Origin: Corynebacterium doosanense CAU 212 = DSM 45436
Lineage (GTDB): Bacteria; Actinomycetota; Actinomycetes; Mycobacteriales; Mycobacteriaceae
Direction of reading: 5' to 3'
Assembly (NCBI RefSeq): GCF_000767055.1
Contig: NZ_CP006764.1
Location: forward strand, 1,364,001 to 1,428,000
DNA length: 64,000 bases
Position numbers and translations under genes: made by a program. The notes under the pieces are model-generated. The model was given only the letters and a program-made list of their open reading frames with translations. It searched no databases and was not told where the DNA came from. Shown here in pieces: positions 34,811-43,699 of the stretch. The first letter of the stretch is position 1, and each line of letters begins with the position of its first letter.

Positions 34811-36369
34811 TTCACGTCTCCTGCGTAGTAGTCGGCGCCGCGGACGAATCCGCCTTCCTCGACCGGTTCCTCCCGTGGTGGGCGTTGCCGGGTGGCCTGG
34901 TCCTGCCCGGTGGCCAGGATCGGGTGCAGGTGCACGTACCGCGGGGACCGGACATGCCCGGCCAGCGCCAGCCTGCAGGCGTCCTCGACCCGCTCGGCGG
35001 AATACCGCCGCGTCAACCGCAACACCGCCAGGGCGGCATTCAGGCCCTGCTCGTCGACGGCCACCGATTCGAAGATCCGGTTGACCACCACCGTCGCGGA
35101 CGGGCCGACCCGGCCTGCCCACTCCCGCACGCGCGGGGCGTCCCACGGTTGGTAGCGCTCCCCGGCGGGTAGATCAGCGTCGTTGGTGCGGTACTGATTG
35201 GCTGATCCCTCGGGAAACAGCAGGTGGCTGCTCACCCTTTGCTGGCCGGAGTAGATCTGCAGGACACGGTCGGTGATCCGCAGATCTACGCTTGTGCCGA
35301 TATGGGTGACTGGCACCGAGTAGAAATTCTTCTCCCACACCACGTGCCCGTTGCGCCCGACCCTCCGGCCGTAGACCCACCGGCTGATCTCATAGGCGAC
35401 CTGCGGAAGCCCGGTCAGCAGGGGTTGTTCCTCGGTGGTGAACACACTGGCCCGGGAGCCGTCCCGCTTCTGGAAAGGCTCGGCGTTGTAGGCCGCGACC
35501 TGTGCGGTGACCGCGGCCGTCAGCTCCGGCAGGGATGTGAACTGCTGGTCGCGTAGCCGGGCGATGACCCGCATCGCGACATGCCACACGGTGTTTTCCA
35601 CGCTCGGCTTGTCCTTCGCTTTGCGTACCCGGCCCGGCAGCACCGCGGCCGAGTAGTGTGCGGCCATCTCGCGGTAGGCGTCGTTGAGGACGATCTCACC
35701 GTCGCGGGGATGGGTGATCACCCCGGTTTTGAGGTTGTCGGGCACGATCCGCGGTACCGATCCGCCGAAGGCGGTGAACATCGCGACATGGGCCCGCAGC
35801 CAGGACTCCTGCGTCATGTCCAGACTCGGGTAGACAAACGAGTAGCGGCTAAAGGGCAGGCACCCGACGAACAGGTACACCGGCCTCGGGGTACTACTGA
35901 TCGGGTCAAGCAGGGTCATCGTCGGCCCGGACCAGTCGACCTCGACGCTCTGGGCGGCCTTGTGTCCCACCCTCGACGCTGCTCCCGTGACCAGGACGTG
36001 GCGCTGGTAGGTCCGGCAGAACCGGTCGTAGCCCATCGCCGGCGCTCCGGTGGCGACGCATTCATCGGTGTACTCGCCGTGCAGCAGCTTCAGGGTCACG
36101 CCGACCCTGGCGAGTTCCCGGTGGATTTTCTCCCAGTCCGGTTGGGCGAACACGCTGTGGTGCTGTCCCCGGCCCGGGAACAGCAGGTCATAGACCTCGT
36201 CCTCGGGACGCTCGGCGACATCATCCCAGCTCACACCCGCGGTGTCGGCGGCTTCCAGTACCGCGGTGATGCTTTTTCGGGACATGCCCTGCGACGCGGC
36301 GATCGTGCGTCCGGACAGGCCCTCGGAGCGTAGCTGCAGTATCAGCTTCGCTCTGATCTTTCGTACCAT
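34807..36369 (-). CDS. istA: IS21-family transposase IstA
   Basis: 520 residues on the minus strand from the ATG at 36369, with GGAG 8 bases upstream. The N-terminal helix-turn-helix is LRSEGLSGRTIAASQGMSRK. The rve integrase core shows the DDE triad: Asp in SVEVDWSGPTM, Asp in RIVPDNLKTGV and Glu in KDKPSVENTV. A C-terminal beta domain with VWEKNFYSVPVTHIG follows. The gene is full length with no stop or frameshift, so the element may still transpose. An in-frame ATG further upstream (36402) is less likely. Confidence 0.95.
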   Translation of the reverse strand: MVRKIRAKLILQLRSEGLSGRTIAASQGMSRKSITAVLEAADTAGVSWDDVAERPEDEVYDLLFPGRGQHHSVFAQPDWEKIHRELARVGVTLKLLHGEYTDECVATGAPAMGYDRFCRTYQRHVLVTGAASRVGHKAAQSVEVDWSGPTMTLLDPISSTPRPVYLFVGCLPFSRYSFVYPSLDMTQESWLRAHVAMFTAFGGSVPRIVPDNLKTGVITHPRDGEIVLNDAYREMAAHYSAAVLPGRVRKAKDKPSVENTVWHVAMRVIARLRDQQFTSLPELTAAVTAQVAAYNAEPFQKRDGSRASVFTTEEQPLLTGLPQVAYEISRWVYGRRVGRNGHVVWEKNFYSVPVTHIGTSVDLRITDRVLQIYSGQQRVSSHLLFPEGSANQYRTNDADLPAGERYQPWDAPRVREWAGRVGPSATVVVNRIFESVAVDEQGLNAALAVLRLTRRYSAERVEDACRLALAGHVRSPRYVHLHPILATGQDQATRQRPPREEPVEEGGFVRGADYYAGDVK

Positions 36370-36426
36370 TGGCTTGCTCCTTCCGCCGTGTGCCCTATAC
36401 ACACGGCGGGAGGAGCGTAAGCGTGG

Positions 36427-36467
36427 TGGCCCCCGACCGCACCACGAGTGGCCCCGACGCCTACGAA
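36427..36467. repeat. Right terminal inverted repeat of the IS21 element
   Basis: The outer end of the element ahead of istA. Read inward it gives ttcgtaggcgtcggggccac then gcggtcgggggcca, matching the left end. A short inverted repeat (gtgtgccctatacacac region, 36389-36405) lies between this end and the istA start and may be part of its promoter region. Confidence 0.7.
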
Positions 36468-36477
36468 CCCGTCCTCA

Positions 36478-36772
36478 GCCTGCCGGCCCCCGGACACGCG
36501 ACCGGTGGACCCCAGTAAAGCGAATATTCAGCAACGTCGCGCACGCCATCATCCGACTCACCGCAGCGGAGACCGAGCCCGCCGCGCGCACCGCCGTGGA
36601 GGCGGCAGCCGTGGGGCCGGATCTGGGTTCGGACGGCGCTCCCGCCGACTCCTCCGGTCCGGGTCGTGCCGTGTTCCTGGGCGGAGGGCTCGCCGTGCTC
36701 GTGGTCCTCGGTCTGATCGCAGCCGCCTTTGTGCGTCGCACCCGCGCGACCCAGGACAAGCCTGCACACTAG
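36478..36772 (+). pseudogene. 3' remnant of a membrane-anchored surface protein gene
   Basis: An open frame leaves the right end of the IS21 element and ends at TAG 36770-36772. It has no credible start or ribosome binding site of its own. It encodes an Ala/Glu/Asp-rich stretch (RLTAAETEPAARTAVEAAAV), a Gly/Ser/Pro linker, one membrane helix (FLGGGLAVLVVLGLIAAAFV) and a short basic tail (RRTRATQDKPAH). This is the usual C-terminus of a cell-envelope protein. It could be the lost end of the secreted protein left of the element or of another gene whose 5' part was deleted. Confidence 0.55.
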
Positions 36773-36818
36773 ACACACCCTGGTTCACGGGGTGTCGCCG
36801 CACCCCGCGCCGCGCCCG

Positions 36819-36849
36819 TTGTACGCTTAGCTACTAACAGCGATGTAAT
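36819..36849 (+). promoter_or_regulatory. Possible parA promoter
   Basis: TTGTAC at 36819-36824 and TGTAAT at 36844-36849 lie 19 bases apart in the 113-base gap before parA. The spacing is slightly long and neither box is perfect, so the call is weak. The gap otherwise contains no recognisable element. Confidence 0.35.
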
Positions 36850-36885
36850 TCGTGCCGGATACCGACCCCAGTCAAGGAAGAGGGT

Positions 36886-37755
36886 GTGACTGTGAGCGAC
36901 AGCGGCCTGTTCGAGGAGCCGGAAACCGGCCTGACCGGACGACCCAGGCGCGTGCCCGCACCGGCACCCCAGCTGGACAAGCACGGCCCGGCGCGGGTGA
37001 TCTCCATGGTCAACCAGAAGGGCGGGGTGGGCAAGACCACCACGACCATAAACCTCGGGGCCTGCCTCGCGGAACAGGGCAGGCGCGTCCTGCTCGTCGA
37101 CCTCGACCCGCAGGGCGCTCTGTCCGCCGGCCTGGGTGTCGCCCACGACGAGGAACTGGTCACGGTCTACGACCTCATGCTGGACAACACCACCTCGATC
37201 CACTCGGCGATCCACAAGACCAACGTGCCCGGCCTGGAGCTGGTCACCGCGAACATCGACCTGTCGGCCGCCGAGATCCAGCTCGTCAACGAGGTCGGCC
37301 GCGAGCAGACGCTGGCCCGGGCCCTGCGACCGGTGCGCCGCGACTACGACTACATCATCATCGACTGCGGGCCTTCCCTCGGCCTGCTGGCCGTGAACGC
37401 GCTGGCCTGCTCCGACGGCGTGATCATCCCCATGGAGTGCGAGTACTTCTCACTCCGTGGCCTGGCGTTGCTCACCGACACCGTGGAGAAGGTGCGCGAC
37501 CGCATCAACTTCGACCTGGAGATCATCGGCATTCTGGTGACGATGTTCGACCGGCGCACCACCCACGCGCGCGAGGTCATGAGCCGCGTCGTGGAGGTGT
37601 TCGGGGACCAGGTCTTCGACACCGTCATCACCCGTACCGTCAGATTCCCGGAGACCTCCGTCGCCGGCGAGCCGATCACCACGTGGGCACCGAGTTCGCA
37701 GGGGGCGCAGCAGTACCGCAACCTCGCCCTCGAGGTGATTGAGCGAACCGGCTAG
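36886..37755 (+). CDS. parA: ParA/Soj-family ATPase
   Basis: A 289-residue deviant-Walker ATPase: ISMVNQKGGVGKTTTTINLG near residues 43-62 holds the two-lysine P-loop, followed by VLLVDLDPQGALSAG, YIIIDCGPSLGLLAVNAL, and FDRRTTHAREVMSRV. It is the ParA copy adjacent to scpA-scpB in actinobacteria and is distinct from the origin-proximal parA-parB pair; no parB is nearby. Start is GTG 36886 or GTG 36892, both behind AAGGAAGAGGG. It likely supports chromosome organisation with ScpAB. Confidence 0.88.
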   Translation: MTVSDSGLFEEPETGLTGRPRRVPAPAPQLDKHGPARVISMVNQKGGVGKTTTTINLGACLAEQGRRVLLVDLDPQGALSAGLGVAHDEELVTVYDLMLDNTTSIHSAIHKTNVPGLELVTANIDLSAAEIQLVNEVGREQTLARALRPVRRDYDYIIIDCGPSLGLLAVNALACSDGVIIPMECEYFSLRGLALLTDTVEKVRDRINFDLEIIGILVTMFDRRTTHAREVMSRVVEVFGDQVFDTVITRTVRFPETSVAGEPITTWAPSSQGAQQYRNLALEVIERTG

Positions 37756-37766
37756 ATCACTCAGCC

Positions 37767-38621
37767 GTGACCGCCACCATCCAGGTCGGCCCACGCTCGT
37801 CCACCGTCGATGGATCGGGTGTCGCCGAACAGCCCGAGATCACGGGGTTCACCCTCGCCCTGACCAACTTCGAGGGCCCGTTCGACCTCCTGCTCCAGCT
37901 CATCGGCGACAAAAAGCTCGACGTCACCGAGGTCGCGTTGTCCGAGGTGACCGACGAGTTCATCGGCTACACCCGCGAGCTCAGCCGCTCCGACGCGCTC
38001 GAGGAGACCACGGAGTTTCTTGTCGTCGCGGCGACCCTGCTGGATCTCAAGGCCGCCCGGCTGCTGCCCCGGGGAGTGGTCGACGACGAGGAGGACCTGG
38101 CCATCCTCGAGTCCCGCGACCTGCTGTTCGCCCGCCTGCTGCAGTACCGCGCGTACAGCCGGGTCGCGGACCTCTTCGCGGACTGGCAGCGTGGCGCACG
38201 TCGTCGTTATCCCCGCACCGTGGGCATGGAGGCACAGTTCGCGGATCTGCTCCCGCCGGTCGCCCTCGGACACACCCCGGCGAGCTTCGCCCAGCTCGCC
38301 GCGGGTGTGTTCCGCCCCCGCCCACCGGAGGAGGTCGGCCTGGGCCATATTCACAGCGACACCGTCTCCGTCCCTGAACAGGCCGGCAAAATCCTGGAGA
38401 CCCTCCGGCTCCTCGGCGCACAGCGCTGGCTGAGCTTTGCCGCGCTGACCCGCGACTGCACCGCGAGCATGGAGATCGTCGGCCGATTCCTGGCACTGCT
38501 GGAGCTGTACAAGGCCCGCGCCGTGGAGACCGAACAGCCCGAGGCGCTGGGCGAGTTGAGTGTCTCCTGGACCGGCGCGGACGTGGATCCAGCCGTCGTT
38601 GCGGCCGCGAACTGGGAGTAG
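37767..38621 (+). CDS. scpA: Segregation and condensation protein A
   Basis: A 284-residue kleisin. The N-terminal signature NFEGPFDLLLQLIGDKKLDV is near residues 33-52, with the ESRDLLFARLLQYRAYSRVA helix in the middle and a winged-helix C-terminus ending about residue 265. ScpA bridges the SMC heads. The start is the GTG at 37767, 11 bases after parA, without an obvious Shine-Dalgarno. scpB follows after 11 bases. Confidence 0.93.
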   Translation: MTATIQVGPRSSTVDGSGVAEQPEITGFTLALTNFEGPFDLLLQLIGDKKLDVTEVALSEVTDEFIGYTRELSRSDALEETTEFLVVAATLLDLKAARLLPRGVVDDEEDLAILESRDLLFARLLQYRAYSRVADLFADWQRGARRRYPRTVGMEAQFADLLPPVALGHTPASFAQLAAGVFRPRPPEEVGLGHIHSDTVSVPEQAGKILETLRLLGAQRWLSFAALTRDCTASMEIVGRFLALLELYKARAVETEQPEALGELSVSWTGADVDPAVVAAANWE

Positions 38622-38632
38622 CGTGTGCCCCC

Positions 38633-39184
38633 ATGAGCCTGCCCCTGCACTCTCAGCTCCGCTCACGCCTGGAATCCATCCTCCTGGTGGTGGACAACCC
38701 GGTCACCGTCGAGACCCTCGCACGCTCCCTGGCCACCGATGCCGGGGAGGTGGCCGACTGCCTGCGCGCCATCGCCGCCGAGTTCGACGAACGGGGGTCG
38801 GGGTTTGACCTGCGCGAGACCGCCGAGGGCTGGCGGCTCTACACCCGGCCCGAATACGCGGACGCGGTGGAGAAATTTCTTCTCGACGGCACGCAGACGC
38901 GTCTGTCACGCGCGGCCCTGGAGACCCTCGCGGTGGTCGCGTACCGCCAGCCGGTCACCCGCTCACAGGTCTCCGGCGTGCGCGGCGTCAACGTCGACGG
39001 GGTCATGCGCACGCTCGAGCTGCGGGGACTGATCACGGACGTGGACACCGACCCCGCCACCGGTGCCCACAAATACGCCACCACCGACCTGTTCCTCGAG
39101 CTGCTCGGGATCGACTCCCTGGAGCGCCTGCCGGACCTCGCGCCACTGCTGCCGGATATCGACTCGATCGACGTCGACTTCTGA
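38633..39184 (+). CDS. scpB: Segregation and condensation protein B
   Basis: A 183-residue protein with two winged-helix domains (RLESILLVVDNPVTVETLAR and LSRAALETLAVVAYRQPVTRSQ, then GVNVDGVMRTLELRGLI). It binds ScpA and regulates the SMC complex. A TAGCGT hexamer at 38619-38624 ends 8 bases before the ATG; with no Shine-Dalgarno this may be a second, leaderless start in the operon. Confidence 0.94.
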   Translation: MSLPLHSQLRSRLESILLVVDNPVTVETLARSLATDAGEVADCLRAIAAEFDERGSGFDLRETAEGWRLYTRPEYADAVEKFLLDGTQTRLSRAALETLAVVAYRQPVTRSQVSGVRGVNVDGVMRTLELRGLITDVDTDPATGAHKYATTDLFLELLGIDSLERLPDLAPLLPDIDSIDVDF

Positions 39185-39308
39185 CCCTGTTTCCGCGGAA
39201 TGTGCCTGTTCGGGGGCTCATAGGTTATGGTGGACAGGTATTCTGCACTTTTCCTCATGCCCGTTCGCGGCAGAGGCAATCCCCCATAGAGAACAGGACA
39301 CGATTACC

Positions 39309-40256
39309 GTGACCCCACCCGCTCGCCGAGACGGCACACCGGACAAGAAGGACCAGCCCAGGCGCAAAGACAGTGACCGGCTGATGTCCAACGCCAAGCC
39401 GGCCCGCCGCCAGAACGTCAGCCACGAAGAACGTCGGCAGGCAGCCGAAGACCACCCCCTCGCAGATGCGTGGTGGGAGGACGACAAACCCGCCGACAGC
39501 CCCAGCGCCGCGGCACCGACCGCGCGCGTCGAGCGCCTGCAGAAGGTACTCGCCCGGGCAGGCGTGGCTTCTCGTCGTCACGCGGAAATCATGATCGACA
39601 ACGGCCAGGTCGAGGTCAACGGCAAGATCGTGCGCACGCAGGGCGTCAAGGTCGACCCGGACGTGGACATCATCCGCGTGGACGGCACCCGCGTCAACGT
39701 CAACGAGAACCTCGACTACTTCATCCTCAACAAACCCCGCGGCATCGTCTCCACGATGTCCGACGACGAGGGCCGCCCGTGTGTGGGCGATCTTCTCGCG
39801 GACCGCATCGCCTCCGGCAACCGCCTCTTCCACGTCGGACGCCTCGACGCCGACACGGAAGGCCTGCTGCTGCTGACCAACGACGGCGAGCTGGCCAACC
39901 GCCTCATGCACCCGCGCTACGAGGTGAAAAAGACCTACCTGGCCACCGTGCTCGGCGAGGCCGGCGCCAAGCTCATCAACGCCTTCAAGGAGGGCGTCGA
40001 GCTCGAGGACGGCGTGGCCAAGGCCGACTTCGTCCAGATCGTGGACAAAAACCAGGGTTTCTCCCTCGTGCGTGTCGAGCTGCACGAGGGCCGCAAACAC
40101 ATCGTGCGCCGCATGTTCAAGGAGGTCGGCTACCCCGTCCAGCGCCTCGTGCGCACCAAGCTGCACACCCTGCAGCTGGGGGAGCAGAAGCCGGGCACCA
40201 TGCGCGCGCTCAACGATTCCGAGCTGACCTCGCTGTACAAAGTGGTGGGAATGTGA
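39309..40256 (+). CDS. rluB: 23S rRNA pseudouridine synthase RluB-type
   Basis: About 315 residues from the GTG at 39309. The first 65 residues are a charged, disordered extension. An S4 domain follows (VERLQKVLARAGVASRRHAE), then the RsuA-type catalytic domain with LFHVGRLDADTEGLLLLTNDG, whose Asp in GRLDADTEG is the catalytic residue, and KKTYLATVLGE and HEGRKHIVRRM. It modifies the A-loop region of 23S in relatives. It overlaps cmk by GTGA. The 124-base gap upstream could hold a promoter (taggttatggt near 39223), but I could not fix one. Confidence 0.9.
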   Translation: MTPPARRDGTPDKKDQPRRKDSDRLMSNAKPARRQNVSHEERRQAAEDHPLADAWWEDDKPADSPSAAAPTARVERLQKVLARAGVASRRHAEIMIDNGQVEVNGKIVRTQGVKVDPDVDIIRVDGTRVNVNENLDYFILNKPRGIVSTMSDDEGRPCVGDLLADRIASGNRLFHVGRLDADTEGLLLLTNDGELANRLMHPRYEVKKTYLATVLGEAGAKLINAFKEGVELEDGVAKADFVQIVDKNQGFSLVRVELHEGRKHIVRRMFKEVGYPVQRLVRTKLHTLQLGEQKPGTMRALNDSELTSLYKVVGM

Positions 40257-40948
40257 GCATCTCCAACATGCCGGACGGTGGCCTGATCCTCGCCGTCGAC
40301 GGCCCCTCGGGCACGGGCAAGTCCACCACGTGCCGCTCGCTGGCCAAGCAGCTGGATGCAAAGTACGTCGACACCGGGGCCATGTACCGCGTGGCCACCC
40401 TCGCGGTCCTGCGCGCCGGCGTGGACCCGGCGGACACCGATGCCGTCATCGCCGCCACCGCCGATCTGCCGCTCGAGGTCAACAACGACCCCGACTCCAC
40501 CTCGGTCATCTTCGCGGGCGAGGACGTCTCCGCTGAGATCCGGGGCGCCGAGGTCACCCACAACGTCTCCGCCGTCTCCGCCATCCCCGAGGTGCGCGCC
40601 AACCTGGTCGCCCTCCAGCGCCACCTGGCCGCCACCGCGCACCGCGCGATCGTCGAGGGCCGCGACATCGGCACGGTCGTGCTTGTCGACGCCCCGGCCA
40701 AGGCCTTCCTCACGGCCTCGGCCGAGGTCCGCGCCCGCCGCCGCTTCGACCAGGACATCCGCGCCGGACGCGACGTCGACTTCGACACCGTGCTCGCCGA
40801 CGTCCAGCGCCGCGACGAGCTCGACTCCTCCCGCGCCGCCAGCCCGCTGCGCCCCGCCGAGGACGCCGAGATCATCGACACCTCCCACATGAGCCGCGAC
40901 GCCGTCGAGCAGCGCCTCATCGAACTGCTGAAGGAGTCCTCCCGATGA
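40253..40948 (+). CDS. cmk: Cytidylate kinase
   Basis: 231 residues from the GTG at 40253, overlapping the rluB stop. The P-loop is [18 protein letters not shown] near residues 15-32, followed by [13 protein letters not shown], the REVT-like segment [14 protein letters not shown], and [11 protein letters not shown], all CMP-kinase signatures. It phosphorylates CMP and dCMP. ATG 40268 is an alternative start. The stop overlaps der (ATGA). Confidence 0.95.
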   Translation: MSISNMPDGGLILAVDGPSGTGKSTTCRSLAKQLDAKYVDTGAMYRVATLAVLRAGVDPADTDAVIAATADLPLEVNNDPDSTSVIFAGEDVSAEIRGAEVTHNVSAVSAIPEVRANLVALQRHLAATAHRAIVEGRDIGTVVLVDAPAKAFLTASAEVRARRRFDQDIRAGRDVDFDTVLADVQRRDELDSSRAASPLRPAEDAEIIDTSHMSRDAVEQRLIELLKESSR

Positions 40949-42579
40949 GTGACCGCCGCAACACCCCTGACCAGCCAGAAGAAGAGACCCAGTTCGTCTA
41001 CCACACCCCCGATGGCGGAGAGATGGACGCCAGGGACGTCTTCCACGACGAGGAGGAGCTGGCACCCGGCGCCGGTTGGGCATCCAGCGACTTCGACGAG
41101 GAGGAGTTCAACTACGAATTCTCCGAAGACGACGAGGAAGACTTCGACGACTCCGACTTCGGTGAGGCGCAGTATGACGACGACATGGATGACATGGACG
41201 ATGAGGACTGGGAGAGCGTCGAGGAGTCCTTCGGCATCGCCCGCCCGGACACCGTCACGGAACTTCTGCCCACCGTCGCGATCGTCGGCCGCCCGAACGT
41301 GGGCAAGTCCTCGCTGGTCAACCGGTTTATCGGGCGCCGCGAGGCCGTCGTCGAGGACTTCCCCGGCGTCACCCGCGACCGCATCTCCTACCTGAGCGAC
41401 TGGAACGGTCAGCGCTTCTGGGTGCAGGACACCGGCGGCTGGGACCCCAACGTCAAGGGCATTCACGCCGCCATCGCCCGTCAGGCCGAGGGCGCCATGA
41501 TCGACGCCGACGTGATCATCCTCGTGGTGGACACCACGGTGGGCATCACCGAGACGGACGCGGTCATGGCCGACCGTCTCAAGCGCGCCGAGCAGCCCGT
41601 CATCCTCGTGGCCAACAAGTTCGACTCGGAGTCGCAGTACGCGGACATGGCCGAGTTCTACGCCCTCGGTCTCGGCGACCCGTGGCCGGTCTCCGCGCTG
41701 CACGGTCGTGGCGGCGCCGACGTGCTGGATGAGACGCTGAGCAAGTTCCCCGAGGTCCCGCGCAAGAGCTCGATCACCGAGGGCCCGCGTCGAGTAGCTC
41801 TCGTGGGACGGCCGAACGTGGGCAAGTCTTCGCTGCTCAACAAGTTCGCCAAGTTTGAGCGCAGCGTCGTGGACAACGTCGCCGGCACGACGGTCGACCC
41901 GGTGGACTCCATCATCGAGCTGGAGGAGAAGACCTGGCGGTTCGTCGACACCGCGGGCCTGCGCCGCAAGGTGAAGAACGCCCAGGGCCACGAGTACTAC
42001 GCCTCGCTGCGTACCCGGGGTGTCATCGACGCCGCCGAGGTCTGCGTCCTGCTCATCGACGCCTCCGAGCCCATCACCGAGCAGGACCAGCGTGTCCTCG
42101 GCATGGTGCTGGACTCCGGCCGCGCCTTGGTCGTGGCCTTCAACAAGTGGGACCTCATGGAGGAGGATCGCCGCGACCTCTTCGACCGGGAATTCGACGA
42201 GATGATGACCCACGTGCCCTGGGTGACCAAGGTGAACATCTCCGCCAAGACCGGCCGTTCGCTGCAACGCCTCGAGCCCGCGATGCTGGAGGCACTGGAG
42301 AGCTGGGACCGACGCATATCGACGGGTCAGCTCAACACCTGGCTGCGCGAGGCCATCGCGGCCAACCCGCCCCCGATGAAGAACAACCGCTTGCCCAAGG
42401 TGCTCTTCGCCACCCAGGCGTCGACCCGGCCGCCGACAATCGTGCTGTTCACCACGGGCTTTCTCGACGCCGGTTACCGCCGCTACCTGGAGCGCAAGTT
42501 CCGCGAGCGCTTCGGTTTCCACGGCACCCCGGTCCGCATCGCCGTGCGTGTCCGCGAGCGCCGAACGAAGAAGAAGTAG
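40945..42579 (+). CDS. der: Ribosome-assembly GTPase Der (EngA)
   Basis: 544 residues with tandem GTPase domains. The first P-loop [12 protein letters not shown] is near residue 115 with DTGGWD and ANKFD; the second [12 protein letters not shown] is near 290 with DTAGLRRK and FNKWD. A KH-like domain closes the protein. Der matures the 50S subunit. The first 95 residues form a very acidic extension ([27 protein letters not shown]) that makes the protein longer than the roughly 440-residue proteobacterial form; similar extensions occur in actinobacteria. Confidence 0.95.
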   Translation: MSDRRNTPDQPEEETQFVYHTPDGGEMDARDVFHDEEELAPGAGWASSDFDEEEFNYEFSEDDEEDFDDSDFGEAQYDDDMDDMDDEDWESVEESFGIARPDTVTELLPTVAIVGRPNVGKSSLVNRFIGRREAVVEDFPGVTRDRISYLSDWNGQRFWVQDTGGWDPNVKGIHAAIARQAEGAMIDADVIILVVDTTVGITETDAVMADRLKRAEQPVILVANKFDSESQYADMAEFYALGLGDPWPVSALHGRGGADVLDETLSKFPEVPRKSSITEGPRRVALVGRPNVGKSSLLNKFAKFERSVVDNVAGTTVDPVDSIIELEEKTWRFVDTAGLRRKVKNAQGHEYYASLRTRGVIDAAEVCVLLIDASEPITEQDQRVLGMVLDSGRALVVAFNKWDLMEEDRRDLFDREFDEMMTHVPWVTKVNISAKTGRSLQRLEPAMLEALESWDRRISTGQLNTWLREAIAANPPPMKNNRLPKVLFATQASTRPPTIVLFTTGFLDAGYRRYLERKFRERFGFHGTPVRIAVRVRERRTKKK

Positions 42580-42622
42580 TTCGCCGGGGGTAAGTAGAGG
42601 GTGCGCCAGTTCACGCGAGCCG

Positions 42623-42653
42623 TTTAGTTGTGCGTCGCAACGCAGGGTAAATT
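42623..42653 (+). promoter_or_regulatory. Possible promoter of the ABC importer operon
   Basis: TAAATT at 42648-42653 is a fair -10 box in an AT-richer gap after der, with TTTAGT 19 bases upstream as a poor -35. The short inverted repeat gttg/caac (42626-42640) overlaps this spacer and could bind a regulator. The call is weak. Confidence 0.35.
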
Positions 42654-42703
42654 TTCAGGACAGTTACATACAACTCCGAAAAGTTCCCCGAAAGGTGCGC
42701 GCC

Positions 42704-43699
42704 ATGTCCTTCCCCCGTATCAAGAAGTTGGCCACCCTGGCAGCGGTCACTGCCGCAGCCACCCTCTCCCTGACCGCGTGCGGCGACTCGGGCTCCGACT
42801 CGGCCTCGTCGGCGGACGGGGGAGAGAGCTACCACATCGGCATCAACCAGCTGGTGCAGCACCCGGCGCTCGACGCGGCCACCGAGGGCTTCAAGTCCGC
42901 CTTCGAGGACGCTGGCGTCGAAGTCGAGTGGGACGAGCAGAACGCCAACGGCGAGCAGGCCACCGCGCTGACCATTGCGCAGCAGTTCGCCTCGTCCGAC
43001 CTGGACCTTGCCCTGGCCGTCGCCACGCCCGCCGCGCAGGCCACCGTGCAGAACCTCACCGACGTCCCCGTGCTGTTCACCGCCGTGACGGACCCGGTCG
43101 AGGCGGACCTCGTCGACTCCCTGGAGAAGCCCGGCGACAACGTCACCGGCACCTCGGACGCGGCCCCCTTCGAACAGCAGCTGGAGCTGCTCACCCAAAT
43201 CGTTCCGGAGACCAAGACCATCGGCATCGTCTACGCCTCCGGCGAGGTCAACTCGCAGGTGCAGGTCGACGCCATGACCGAGGCCGCCAAGAAGCAGGGC
43301 ATCGAGGTGGTCATCCAGACCGTCACCAACGTCACCGAGATCCCCCAGGCCGCCGAGGCCATCGGCGACGTCGACGCGTTCTACGTGCCCACGGACAACA
43401 TGGTCGTCTCCGGCCTGTCCTCGCTCATCCAGGTCGCCGAGGAGAAGAAGATCCCCGTGATCGGCGCCGAGGAGGGCACCGTCGAGGGCGGGGCCGTGGC
43501 CACCATCGGCATCGACTACGAGGAGCTCGGCCGCCAGACCGGCGAGATGGCGCTGCGCATCCTGCAGGAGGACGCCGACCCGGCCGAGATGCCGGTCGAG
43601 ACCGCCTCGGAGTTCACCTACGTGGTCAACGGAGCAGCCGCCAAGGCCCAGGGCGTGACCATTCCGCAGGAGATTCTCGACGAGGCCGAGACCGTATGA
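42704..43699 (+). CDS. ABC transporter substrate-binding lipoprotein (TrpX-like)
   Basis: 331 residues from the ATG at 42704, with AAAGG 8 bases upstream. A signal peptide ends in the lipobox LTACGDSG, so it is lipid-anchored outside. The mature part (HIGINQLVQHPALDAATEGF, VLFTAVTDPVEADLV, TKTIGIVYASGEVNSQVQV, VDAFYVPTDNMVVSGL) belongs to the ABC_sub_bind family (tryptophan/tyrosine type). It overlaps the permease by ATGA. An aromatic amino acid substrate is suggested by family only. Confidence 0.9.
   Translation: MSFPRIKKLATLAAVTAAATLSLTACGDSGSDSASSADGGESYHIGINQLVQHPALDAATEGFKSAFEDAGVEVEWDEQNANGEQATALTIAQQFASSDLDLALAVATPAAQATVQNLTDVPVLFTAVTDPVEADLVDSLEKPGDNVTGTSDAAPFEQQLELLTQIVPETKTIGIVYASGEVNSQVQVDAMTEAAKKQGIEVVIQTVTNVTEIPQAAEAIGDVDAFYVPTDNMVVSGLSSLIQVAEEKKIPVIGAEEGTVEGGAVATIGIDYEELGRQTGEMALRILQEDADPAEMPVETASEFTYVVNGAAAKAQGVTIPQEILDEAETV

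Larger units (their letters stand above)
33957..36467 (-). mobile_element. IS21-family insertion sequence
   Basis: About 2.5 kb with istA and istB on the minus strand, the standard IS21 layout and size. Imperfect terminal inverted repeats were found: ttcgtaggtgtgaaggccac at the left (33957 onward to gggggcca at 33998) against ttcgtaggcgtcggggccac read inward from the right end (36467 to 36427). The gggggcc motif recurs further inside the left end, as is common in IS21 multiple terminal repeats. I found no matching target duplication on the two sides, so exact ends are uncertain by several bases. Confidence 0.88.
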
